A stretch of DNA of 37,211 nucleotides from Desulfurococcales archaeon. GTDB taxonomy: Archaea > Thermoproteota > Thermoprotei_A > Sulfolobales > AG1. The notes below the pieces were generated by a model. That model searched no databases. It was not told the DNA's origin and saw nothing but the letters and a program-made list of their open reading frames with translations. The translations under genes and the position numbers were made by a program. This document shows positions 1 to 8,972 of the stretch, piece by piece. Every line of letters starts with the position of its first letter. Position 1 is the first letter of the stretch. The stretch spans positions 1 through 37,211 of the forward strand of contig WANO01000064.1 of assembly GCA_015521765.1 (NCBI GenBank), read 5' to 3'.

Positions 1-158
1 CCGGAACCAATAAGCCTGCCACCAAGATAGAGAACACCGATAAACATGTAGACTATAAGCACTATAGAGACGAGCTCAGGGACCTCGCGGGCAATCACCC
101 TGAACTGAGACTCAACTATAGCTAGGTAAGGCCTAAGGCCTCTAAACAACGCTTTCAC
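1..158 (-). CDS. ABC-2 type transporter permease, N-terminal fragment (runs off window edge)
   Basis: Reverse-strand GTG start at 158 gives VKALFRGLRPYLAIVESQFRVIAREVPELVSIVLIVYMFIGVLYLGGRLIGS; hydrophobic; start overlaps the 3' end of the upstream ATPase gene. Confidence 0.6.
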   Translation of the reverse strand, partial: MKALFRGLRPYLAIVESQFRVIAREVPELVSIVLIVYMFIGVLYLGGRLIGS

Positions 159-1128
159 CGCCTACAAGATCTATAAACACATCCTCTAAACTGGGCTCCC
201 TAACGCTAAGAGCAAGAACCTTAAAACCTCTATCCCTAAGCATACCGACCAACCTATCTACAGAAACATCCGAGGAGTCGGTGAGAGACGCCTTTAGATA
301 CATGATCCCGTCAACAACCCTCTCAACAACAAACTGCGGCGGGACCTTAGAGGGATCACCATACACCCTAGCCTCAACAACACGGGCCGCATTGCTCATT
401 CTCTTAAGCTCATCAACAGACCCCTGGGCTATAATCCTTCCAGATGATATTATAGCGATCCTGTCGCAGAGAACCTCAGCCTCCCACATGTTGTGTGTAG
501 TAACCATAACCGTTTTCCCTCTACTCGAGAGGTCCTTGATAACGGACCTAATCTTTCTGGCCGAAACAGGATCCAAACCCAAAGTGGGTTCATCCAAAAT
601 AACGACATCTGGATCATGAATCAAAGCTTTAGCTATAGATAGCCTAGCCTTCATACCCAAGCTATACTCCTCATAAAGCCTATCCCGGGACTCGCTAAGC
701 CCAACTAGATCTAGAAGATCATTAGCAACCCTCACAGAATCAGATCTAGACAACCCATATAGCATACCATAGTAAACAAGGTTCTCCCTACCAGTCAACT
801 TGCCATAGAAACCCTTATCAACACTAAGAACAACACCCAAAACCCTCTTAACCCTATCAGGCTCCCTAGTAACCGAGAAACCATCTATATAGCCATCGCC
901 AGAATCGGGGAGAAGAAGCGTTGAGAGAATCCTAACAGTAGTTGTTTTCCCAGCACCATTAGGGCCCAACAACCCAAAAATACTGCCCCTATCAACAGAG
1001 AAGGACACCCTATCAAGTGCTGTCACATCCCTTCGCACCTTCCTAAATAGCCCAAGCCTGATATATGTGGAGTACCTCTTCACAAGATCAACAGCCTCAA
1101 TAGACTTCCTACCCATCCAGCAACACAC
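142..1128 (-). CDS. ABC transporter ATP-binding protein (ABC-2 exporter type)
   Basis: Walker A GPNGAGKTT, signature YSLGMKARL, Walker B VVILDEP, H-loop TTHNMWEAE. True start may be the internal Met of MGRKS. Confidence 0.93.
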   Translation of the reverse strand: MCCWMGRKSIEAVDLVKRYSTYIRLGLFRKVRRDVTALDRVSFSVDRGSIFGLLGPNGAGKTTTVRILSTLLLPDSGDGYIDGFSVTREPDRVKRVLGVVLSVDKGFYGKLTGRENLVYYGMLYGLSRSDSVRVANDLLDLVGLSESRDRLYEEYSLGMKARLSIAKALIHDPDVVILDEPTLGLDPVSARKIRSVIKDLSSRGKTVMVTTHNMWEAEVLCDRIAIISSGRIIAQGSVDELKRMSNAARVVEARVYGDPSKVPPQFVVERVVDGIMYLKASLTDSSDVSVDRLVGMLRDRGFKVLALSVREPSLEDVFIDLVGGESVV

Positions 1129-1197
1129 CTAGATTCCACGCAAGCTGGATATAGGATCTAAACCAGCTCTATAGCTGTAGTCCTCCATAGTAAAGTT

Positions 1198-2913
1198 GTG
1201 TACCCCAATAATAATTCTATCCATACCAACTATATAGCGGAGACCGAAATGCTAAGCGAGTTATGCCCAAACACTCTGGAGACAAAAGTTGTTAGGGTTG
1301 AGCAGGCAGTAAGATGTGTGGATGACAGATCTGTGGTGGCTATATCAGGCTTCAACATGGCTACTACCCCGGAGTACCTTATAGTTAATCTCTATAAGCG
1401 CTATAGGGATACCGGGCATCCCAAAGAGCTGTTTATAGTTTCCGACGCTCTACCGGCTGTTCCCGATCGGGGTCTTGATCTAGTTGCTAAGGACATGTAT
1501 CAATCAAAGGAAAGCGAGTTCATTAGGGGGATACTTATACCCTACCTAGGATTCTCGCCATGGCTCCAGAAGCTGGTTAACGATAACCTGATAGAAGCCT
1601 ACGCCTGGCCCCTAGGTATTGTTGCCTACTGGTTTAGGGAAGTAGCCTCTGGACGTCCTGGGGTGCTTACCAAGATCGGGTTAGGCACATATCTAGATCC
1701 TAGGATCGAGGGTGGCGCTCTAAATCAAATAGCTAGAGAGAGGTCTACATGCAGGATAGACGTGATCACGATAGAGGGTGACGAATACCTATTCTATAGA
1801 GCGCCGAAGCCTACATACGCGCTTATTAGAGGATCTACAGCTGACGAGTTTGGGAACCTAACCCTTGAGGATGAGGGCATTAGGGGTACAGTACTGAATA
1901 TAGCGCAAGCGGTTAAGGCTAGACCGGATCAGGGTATAGTTATAGCTCAGGTTAGGTGGATCACTAGGGTAGGATCGCTAAACCCAAGGATAGTGGAGGT
2001 CCCGGGACCCCTAGTAGACTACGTGGTCCCGTCGCCTAAAGAGTATCATTGGCAGGCTGGATCATTCGAGTACGATCCCAGAGTCAGCCATAGGGTTATA
2101 CCACCAATATATAGAGAGCTTATAGAGGCTGCAGACATAGATAAACCAAGAGACTTTGAGATAGTTATAGCTAGAAGGGCCCTGCTGGAAATACTGAAGA
2201 TACTCAGGAGAAAGAGACCTCCAGCAGTAGTGAATCTTGGGGTAGGGATACCAGCACTCATATCAAGAATAGCCATAGAAGGCAACGTATCCAGCCTAAT
2301 AACCCCAGTGATAGAGTCAGGCCCGTGGGGAGGTCTGGCCCTTACCGGGATAAACTTCGGGTTAGCCATCAGCCCCTACGCACTGACAACGATACCAGAT
2401 ACCTTCTCTATTTTCGAGGGGGGAGTAATCGATGTAGCTGCACTGGGGTTCCTGCAGGTGGACTCCAAAGGTAATGTGAACCCGTCGGCGCTACCTGGAA
2501 GAATACCTGGCCCTGGAGGATTTCCCGTTATAGCTGGAGGATCGCCAAAAATAATATTCGCAGGTGGATTCACAGCAGGCAAGAGAGATATCAGGGTAGA
2601 AGATGGAAAGCTAAAGATAGTTAGGGATGGAGACATAATTAAATTCGTGGATAGAGTATACAAGATATTCTTCAACGGCGAATACGCACTGAAATACGGG
2701 AAGGAAGTAACCTACATTACTGAAAGAGCGGTATTTAAGCTAACCGAAGAAGGCCTTCAGCTGGTGGAGGTGGCTCCAGAGATAGATATCGAGAAACATA
2801 TACTGTCCAAGATGGAGTTCAAGCCCATAATAGGGAAAATAGATGTTATGGATAAAGAGATCTTCAGAGATAAACCTATAGATATGAGAGCGTTGATAGA
2901 CACCTATCTATGA
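1198..2913 (+). CDS. Family I CoA-transferase, both domains in one polypeptide (acetate/propionate/3-oxoacid CoA-transferase type)
   Basis: GSTADEFGNLTLEDE in the first half and NLGVGIPALISRIA...TPVIESGPWGG in the second half, typical of fused alpha-beta CoA-transferases. GTG start; internal ATG at 1249 is an alternative. Confidence 0.8.
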   Translation: MYPNNNSIHTNYIAETEMLSELCPNTLETKVVRVEQAVRCVDDRSVVAISGFNMATTPEYLIVNLYKRYRDTGHPKELFIVSDALPAVPDRGLDLVAKDMYQSKESEFIRGILIPYLGFSPWLQKLVNDNLIEAYAWPLGIVAYWFREVASGRPGVLTKIGLGTYLDPRIEGGALNQIARERSTCRIDVITIEGDEYLFYRAPKPTYALIRGSTADEFGNLTLEDEGIRGTVLNIAQAVKARPDQGIVIAQVRWITRVGSLNPRIVEVPGPLVDYVVPSPKEYHWQAGSFEYDPRVSHRVIPPIYRELIEAADIDKPRDFEIVIARRALLEILKILRRKRPPAVVNLGVGIPALISRIAIEGNVSSLITPVIESGPWGGLALTGINFGLAISPYALTTIPDTFSIFEGGVIDVAALGFLQVDSKGNVNPSALPGRIPGPGGFPVIAGGSPKIIFAGGFTAGKRDIRVEDGKLKIVRDGDIIKFVDRVYKIFFNGEYALKYGKEVTYITERAVFKLTEEGLQLVEVAPEIDIEKHILSKMEFKPIIGKIDVMDKEIFRDKPIDMRALIDTYL

Positions 2914-3081
2914 TTAGAGGTCCCCAACCAGCTATCAAACGTAGGCTATAGTTAAGCCGAAAAGATGTTTGGGGAGACCTAATCTATATAACCATAAATA
3001 TATAGTTATCATTTATAGATCTCTTAGGATGATCTATAATCAGAAAAGTATTTCAGAAGAGTATTTTGTATCTGTGGAAAG

Positions 3082-5040
3082 CTACTTACCATCTCTAAGT
3101 ATAACTGTTTCCGCTCCTTCTTTAACTACTTTTTCAACAGCCATAACTACCTCGCTCTCGGTAATGGGCCTGCCAGTCCATTTCAGGGCTTTATGTTTGA
3201 TCAGTATACCTGTCTCCATAGCTATAACCCTTGCTGCTTGCCCAAGATAGTTGTTTTCTATATCAATAACTATTTTTGATCTCGATAGAACCTCCCTCAC
3301 GATATTTCTTGGGAACGGGCTGAACACCTTTATCTGGAGAAACTTAACGTTGTAGCCCCTGCTCTGAAGAGAATCCATAGCGTCTAGAACAGCTCCCTTC
3401 ACGCTCCCCCAGCCAACTATAGCTATGTCTGCATCGTGATCACCATAGAGTATAGCCCTCTCGGACTCAGGTATCTCTTTGTCTGCGAGCTCAAGCTTCT
3501 TGAGCCTCTTCTTATACATCTCATATCTTGTTACAGGATCCTCGGTTATATGGCCATACTCATCGTGCTCGTCACCAGTATACCATACAAGAGCTTTATG
3601 TACGCCTATCAACGCTCTGGGCGACACACCGTTATCCTGGAACTCGAATCTCGCGTATGATTTATTTTCGTTCTCGTCTGAAACCAGATGCCCCCTATCA
3701 ATACTTATTAGATCTCTTTTAGGCGGCTTAACCATCATCCAAGAGTTAGCCAGGTTCTTCTCAACCAAATGAATGACTGGAGTTTGATATCTTTCAGCCC
3801 AATTTAATGCTTTTACCGCGTCATAGATCGCTTCCTCATGATCACCTGAAGACAGTACTATTCTAGGAAACTCACCGTGTCCTGCTGACAATGCGAAAAG
3901 CAGGTCTGATTGGCTGTCCCTGGTTGGGAGCCCTGTGCTGGGACCTCCCCTCATGTAGTAGGTAACTACAACAGGGACCTCGTTAATGCCGGCCCAGCCC
4001 AGCCCCTCAACCATTAGCGAGAAGCCCGGGCCGCTTGTAGCTGTTGCTGCTCTAGCACCAGTCAATGCTGCACCCGTAGCCATGTTTATTGCTGCCATCT
4101 CGTCTTCTGCTTGGAAAACAACTATTCCTGCCCCCTTCAGTATTTCCGCTTCCTCGCTGAATTCTGGATCGATCTGAAGCTGCTCGTGGGCTTCAAGAAA
4201 GAAGCTTTCATCAGCTGCAGGAGTTATAGGATAGTATGTCTGGAAAGTTAAGCCTCCAAGGATCTTGCCTATGGCTATTGCTTCGTTTCCGTTCAGTATG
4301 GCCATAGGCTCCTTTCTAGCGTTATCATCCTTATTGCCCCCTATAACCTTATGGAATGGAGGGAAATTGCTCTTTACATAGTCATAGACTATATCCGCAA
4401 CAATGAGATTCTGCTCTACTGCCTTTGGCTTCCTTGCCCCGAAAACATCCTTTAGGCCTGATTCAAGATCTTCTCTTGGAAGGCCTATTAGAGCCGCCAC
4501 CGCACTCAAGACAACCGTATTTAGAAACCTCTGAACTATAGCTAGGGACTGCACATTTAGCTTCTTGGCCGCTTCCTCAAGCATCTGCTTATATGGGAGT
4601 GGATAGAGCTTAGCGTTTAGTTTTTCTTCTGCATACATTAAAGCCCCCTGCACACTAGGATCGTAGCCCTCCGACTTAAGCCTCTTTATCAGATGCTCCT
4701 TAGTGTCTGGCTCCATCATTGGCATAGCTACAATTTTCGTGTTTACGAATGAGGGATCATATATTATCGCTCCACCATCAACTATATCATCGAAATGTGT
4801 AGCTATAGACTCGGCATCAAGTCCAGCTACAATATCTACCTTGCTTCTAACGGATCTAACAGGCCTATCCCTGGCCCTAACCTGAAAATAGCTGTGTCTC
4901 CCCATGATATTTGAGAAGTACTCTCTTTTACCATACACATAGTATCCTGCTCTCGCTAAGGACCTGATAAATATCTGTGCAGCTGTTTCTATACCTCCAC
5001 CTTGGGGACCTCCTAGAATAACTTCAATCTCTTTAGCCAA
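3082..5040 (-). CDS. 2-oxoacid:ferredoxin oxidoreductase, fused gamma-alpha subunit
   Basis: N-terminal gamma-type domain (GGPQGGGIETAAQIF), then YPITPAADES pyrimidine-type motif and ATSGPGFSLMVEGLGWA, typical of archaeal OFOR alpha subunits. Confidence 0.92.
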   Translation of the reverse strand: MAKEIEVILGGPQGGGIETAAQIFIRSLARAGYYVYGKREYFSNIMGRHSYFQVRARDRPVRSVRSKVDIVAGLDAESIATHFDDIVDGGAIIYDPSFVNTKIVAMPMMEPDTKEHLIKRLKSEGYDPSVQGALMYAEEKLNAKLYPLPYKQMLEEAAKKLNVQSLAIVQRFLNTVVLSAVAALIGLPREDLESGLKDVFGARKPKAVEQNLIVADIVYDYVKSNFPPFHKVIGGNKDDNARKEPMAILNGNEAIAIGKILGGLTFQTYYPITPAADESFFLEAHEQLQIDPEFSEEAEILKGAGIVVFQAEDEMAAINMATGAALTGARAATATSGPGFSLMVEGLGWAGINEVPVVVTYYMRGGPSTGLPTRDSQSDLLFALSAGHGEFPRIVLSSGDHEEAIYDAVKALNWAERYQTPVIHLVEKNLANSWMMVKPPKRDLISIDRGHLVSDENENKSYARFEFQDNGVSPRALIGVHKALVWYTGDEHDEYGHITEDPVTRYEMYKKRLKKLELADKEIPESERAILYGDHDADIAIVGWGSVKGAVLDAMDSLQSRGYNVKFLQIKVFSPFPRNIVREVLSRSKIVIDIENNYLGQAARVIAMETGILIKHKALKWTGRPITESEVVMAVEKVVKEGAETVILRDGK

Positions 5041-5122
5041 ACGAGTACACCTAATACATATTATAATTCTTTAATATGAATTTAAATATTGTAGTTATTG
5101 ATAATACTTGATTTAACTCTAC

Positions 5123-5284
5123 CTACCTAATTTTAATTTTTCTAGTTCTTAAATTATAGCTCTTGCATCTCCTGCACTTTACAGCTCTAGGTGAGTTGAG
5201 GGCTCCACATCTTCTGCATATCTTCTTGTTTAGCACCCTGTTATATACTATATTCCACGTCTCTTGCTCGGCAAACATGCTCAT
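5123..5284 (-). CDS. rpl40e: 50S ribosomal protein L40e
   Basis: Own translation of the reverse strand: MSMFAEQETWNIVYNRVLNKKICRRCGALNSPRAVKCRRCKSYNLRTRKIKIR (53 aa), zinc-ribbon CxxC...CxxC in the L40e pattern. Below the ORF-track length cutoff. Confidence 0.9.
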   Translation of the reverse strand: MSMFAEQETWNIVYNRVLNKKICRRCGALNSPRAVKCRRCKSYNLRTRKIKIR

Positions 5285-5342
5285 TTCGGCTAACCTATAA
5301 TTCTATATTTTATGTGGAAAATATATTTAAACTCCTATATTT

Positions 5343-5909
5343 CTAGATCGATAAGCCAGACTTCCTCAACCTACCGATAATCTGAGCCTTATCATCCTCG
5401 AATAGACTTGCATACTTCTCTATACTATTTAGGCTTATATTGAGCTTCTTCCTCTTCAGTAGATTAATATATATAGCTAGCTCCTCAACAACCCCTTCAA
5501 CGCCAGATCGTGCCTTTAGAACTAGATACTGCTCCGGGGTCAACATCTTTAGATAGTATCCATCGATATTCATGACCCTTGCATCTTCAGCAAATTCTAT
5601 TGGAATATAGAAATCGTAGAAATTCTCGTATAGCTCGATGATGACTTCCTCGTCACGCACCTTATATATTATTGATGGGGTCCCCATATCAGTCTGACCT
5701 ATATCCCATCTCTTCTTAGAGGCCAACGCTCTCAGCTCGTCTTCGACAGCCATCGATGAGCCTTCATATATAAAAAGATCTAGATCATCATCAAACAGCC
5801 TCTCACCAAGGGCATATAGTATAGAGGTGTTACCTATAACGACAAATTTGAGCGATAAGGCATCTAGGCTTTTGAATATATCTATAAGATCATTGAGTTT
5901 ATAACCCAA
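5343..5909 (-). CDS. Nucleotidyltransferase-fold protein
   Basis: LKFVVIGNTSILYALGERLFDDDLDLFIYEG resembles the G-S/T...DxD pattern of nucleotidyltransferase-like proteins; adjacent to L40e. Confidence 0.55.
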   Translation of the reverse strand: MGYKLNDLIDIFKSLDALSLKFVVIGNTSILYALGERLFDDDLDLFIYEGSSMAVEDELRALASKKRWDIGQTDMGTPSIIYKVRDEEVIIELYENFYDFYIPIEFAEDARVMNIDGYYLKMLTPEQYLVLKARSGVEGVVEELAIYINLLKRKKLNISLNSIEKYASLFEDDKAQIIGRLRKSGLSI

Positions 5910-6031
5910 CTAATATTCCCTGTATAATAACCATTGATAGGTTTATAAAAGGAACAACCATCAAAACACGGAAATTCAGGGGCTTAAATAAATGATTAAT
6001 AATACTATATATTAAACAGGCATGGATTAAA

Positions 6032-7492
6032 ATGGCTAGCAACGCTATCGATAACGTCTATAACGATCTATTAAAAGCCATCGGAGAAAATAGGGTATCC
6101 AACGATCCTGTTGAAATAGGTCTACACATTGTCGATGCATCATCATATTACTTCGATTTAGATACACATGAATACAGAAACTATATACTGGTGAAACCCT
6201 CAAACGAAAGGGAGGTTGTAGAGACCGTAAGGACAGCGCTAAAGTATAGGATACCTATTATTCCTCAGGGATCATCAACAAGCCTAGCTATGGGATCCGG
6301 AGTAATCTATCTGGACGAGCTTCTCCAATACAGGGCTCTTAGATCCGCGATAATAGTTAATTTATCGAAAATGAATAAGATAGTAGATATACGCCCTACA
6401 GACCGTATCGCTGAAGTTGAGCCTGGAGTAAGAATAGATGATCTCAACACAAAGCTGAAAAGCTACTCGCTATTCTTTCCCATAGACCCTGCATCAGCGA
6501 GAGTTGCTAGCGTTGGTGGAGCGATTTCTACAGGGGCAGGTGGGTTAAGGGGTGCTCGATTTGGAACCATGAGGGATTGGGTTCTTGCGATTAGATTCGT
6601 TGATGGTTTAGGTAGAGTTCATAGTGTGGGTTGCTATACTATTAAGTGTAGGCAGGGGCTAGATCTAGCTAGGCTTTTTGTGGGTTCAGAAGGTGTTCTG
6701 GGAATAGTCACTAGGGCTGTACTTAAGCTGTGGCCTGCTCCTAGGCATGTGTATAGATTCTTAATGTTTTTCCACGATTTTCTAGACGCTTATAGGACGT
6801 TTATAGATATTAGATCTAGAAGGCAACCGCTAGTCGCCGAATACGTTGAGGATAGGATAGTTAAAATGATATCTGGATCCCTGGGATTGAAACTCCCATA
6901 CGCCCACATGCTGCTGATCGACATCGAACTAAACCTGCTAGATGAAAAGGCGCATATATACAAAACAGTATACGAAGAGGCGAAGAAGCATGGCGTGATA
7001 GAGATCCGTAGCTCCCTAAATGATGAGGAGGATTTCGAGAAGCTCTATATGATTAGGAGAAGCATGTTCCCATCTATACTGAGAATGAAGAGGAAGCCCC
7101 ATTTGATAGCCGAAGACACGGTTGTGCCTGTATCAAAGATCCCTGAATTCGTGGAGCGTGTTAAAGCTATCGAAAAGGAACATGGCGAAGACGTTCTTCT
7201 AGGCGGTCATCTTGGAGATGGCAATCTGCATCCCCATGTTGAGTGCGATCTTAACGATCCCGAGGATAGAAGGAAAGCTATGGATATAGCTGCAAAGATA
7301 GCTGTGAGTGCTTTGAAGCTCATGGGTAGTGTGAGCGCTGAGCATGGTATTGGATCCCTTAAGCTAGATCTACTTATAAAGGAGCTTAAATTCAAAAACT
7401 CTATCCACTCACTAGATCTTATGAAAGGCATCAAGAAGGTTTTCGATCCATACAACATCCTGAATCCCGGAAGGGTGATCCCCCCTGACTGA
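6032..7492 (+). CDS. FAD-binding oxidoreductase (glycolate oxidase GlcD / D-lactate dehydrogenase type)
   Basis: IIPQGSSTSLAMGSG, SVGGAISTGAGGLRGARFGTMRDWV, GGHLGDGNLHPHV, SAEHGIGSLK motifs of the FAD_binding_4 / FAD-oxidase_C family. Confidence 0.92.
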   Translation: MASNAIDNVYNDLLKAIGENRVSNDPVEIGLHIVDASSYYFDLDTHEYRNYILVKPSNEREVVETVRTALKYRIPIIPQGSSTSLAMGSGVIYLDELLQYRALRSAIIVNLSKMNKIVDIRPTDRIAEVEPGVRIDDLNTKLKSYSLFFPIDPASARVASVGGAISTGAGGLRGARFGTMRDWVLAIRFVDGLGRVHSVGCYTIKCRQGLDLARLFVGSEGVLGIVTRAVLKLWPAPRHVYRFLMFFHDFLDAYRTFIDIRSRRQPLVAEYVEDRIVKMISGSLGLKLPYAHMLLIDIELNLLDEKAHIYKTVYEEAKKHGVIEIRSSLNDEEDFEKLYMIRRSMFPSILRMKRKPHLIAEDTVVPVSKIPEFVERVKAIEKEHGEDVLLGGHLGDGNLHPHVECDLNDPEDRRKAMDIAAKIAVSALKLMGSVSAEHGIGSLKLDLLIKELKFKNSIHSLDLMKGIKKVFDPYNILNPGRVIPPD

Positions 7493-7514
7493 AAACAGAA
7501 ATGATCCATACAGG

Positions 7515-7847
7515 GTGGCGGAGACCGAATACAGCAAATGCGTATTCTGCGGCTTCTGCGAAAATACGTGCCCAACACTACACAGCACTGGTGAGCGCGG
7601 TTACGGTCCCAGAGGAAGGGTAAGGGTTGTAGGCCTTCTCCTGAAAGGCATTGTTACACCAAAAACAGTAGAGTATCTATATACATGCCTACTATGCTAC
7701 GCATGCCTTAAGCCATGCCCAGCAGGTGTAGATATCCCGAAGCTTGTTGTTGCCGGTAGACAGCTCTTAACCTCAAAATATAAGGAGCAAAACAGCAACA
7801 ATAATTTGAAGGCTGAAATGATGAGGCTCGAAAGGGCAGATGCGTGA
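7515..7847 (+). CDS. Short 2x[4Fe-4S] ferredoxin-type protein (GlcF N-terminal-like, no CCG domain)
   Basis: CVFCGFCENTCP and CLLCYACLKPCP motifs; ends at 110 aa with no CCG repeats. Start uncertain (frame is open back to 7479; candidates CTG 7485 or GTG 7515). Confidence 0.82.
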   Translation: MAETEYSKCVFCGFCENTCPTLHSTGERGYGPRGRVRVVGLLLKGIVTPKTVEYLYTCLLCYACLKPCPAGVDIPKLVVAGRQLLTSKYKEQNSNNNLKAEMMRLERADA

Positions 7848-7930
7848 AGAGCCCGCGCAGGTCTGATCAGTAGCTAATAAATACAACAAATATTTTTAAC
7901 TTCTATCTCGCTATATACATATGATGACAT

Positions 7931-8941
7931 ATGGAAGAAAGAACAATCCAGGAGATTAGGGGTTCATACGCCATCTATCTTCCAAGATCCTGGTGTATAA
8001 GTAATAATCTAAGGAAAGGGTCTAAGATACTGGTGAAGGATCTCAGTGGAAAGTTAATTATAGAACCTTCAGACATGGCTCACAAGCCAGTTGAATTCAA
8101 TATAAATATTGATGAATACACCAAAGACGAGCTTAGATATATTATAATCTCTCTATATATACTAGGTGCTGATTACGTAAAGCTAGAGTCTAAAAGGCCA
8201 ATAAAACCTAAGGTCAGAAGTATTGTTAGAGATGCATTGAGGTTCCTAAACGGTTTCGAGATTTTTGATATGGGCAAGAACTATATTGTGATAAAGCAAT
8301 CTGTTCCAGGGATCGATATAGAAAACCAGATGTATGAAGCTATAAATAAAACCAGATCCATGTTCTCATATATATATGAATCTCTAAAGGATGAGGGAAG
8401 AATAGACTATGACACACTTATAGATCTATCATCAATAGACGATGAGATAGATAGAGCTAGAAATATTCTGGAAAGACAACTAAATAAATCCTTAACCACC
8501 TTAAATCTACCCAATAATCTTAATTTGAGACAGTTATCGTTTCTCGTTAATATAGCTAGGATCTCAGAAAGGATTGCAGATCACCTGTACTATATAGCTA
8601 ACCTATGTGTCGATAAAAACAGATCGTGCTCACTAAATATTGCCGAGACTCTTAGAGAGTTGCAGAATATTTTTGAGAAATTGACAATCTATATAGGTGC
8701 TTTTCTAGATCATAGAGAGAACCGCATGAATGGTGACTACAGAGAAAATGGATCAAACCTCAAATTACGTGATCTAGTCTCTATAATAGAACATAAAGGT
8801 GATTTCCATAAGTCTCTAGAGAGGCTATCTTCCGAAAGCTCTATTCTCATATATCATCTTGGACGTATATACGACTATTTAACTGATATAGCCGAAAACC
8901 TTCTTGATCTGACCATAGGTAAACATATGGAGCCATATTGA
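7931..8941 (+). CDS. PhoU-family protein with N-terminal SpoVT/AbrB-like domain
   Basis: RTIQEIRGSYAIYLPRSWCISNNLRKGSKILVKDLSGKLIIEP is AbrB-like; helical PhoU-like remainder; directly upstream of pstS. Confidence 0.8.
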   Translation: MEERTIQEIRGSYAIYLPRSWCISNNLRKGSKILVKDLSGKLIIEPSDMAHKPVEFNINIDEYTKDELRYIIISLYILGADYVKLESKRPIKPKVRSIVRDALRFLNGFEIFDMGKNYIVIKQSVPGIDIENQMYEAINKTRSMFSYIYESLKDEGRIDYDTLIDLSSIDDEIDRARNILERQLNKSLTTLNLPNNLNLRQLSFLVNIARISERIADHLYYIANLCVDKNRSCSLNIAETLRELQNIFEKLTIYIGAFLDHRENRMNGDYRENGSNLKLRDLVSIIEHKGDFHKSLERLSSESSILIYHLGRIYDYLTDIAENLLDLTIGKHMEPY

Positions 8942-8972
8942 AAAAATTATTATCCTATATCTGTTTAAACTA

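Noticed and set aside
2969-3250. 93-aa plus-strand ORF starting in the 2914-3081 intergenic region
   Set aside because: Most of it is antisense to the 3' end of the OFOR gene; composition is not protein-like.
3436-4177. Several plus-strand ORFs inside the OFOR gene
   Set aside because: Antisense to a clearly coding gene with strong family motifs; low-complexity Ser/Ile-rich translations typical of shadow ORFs.
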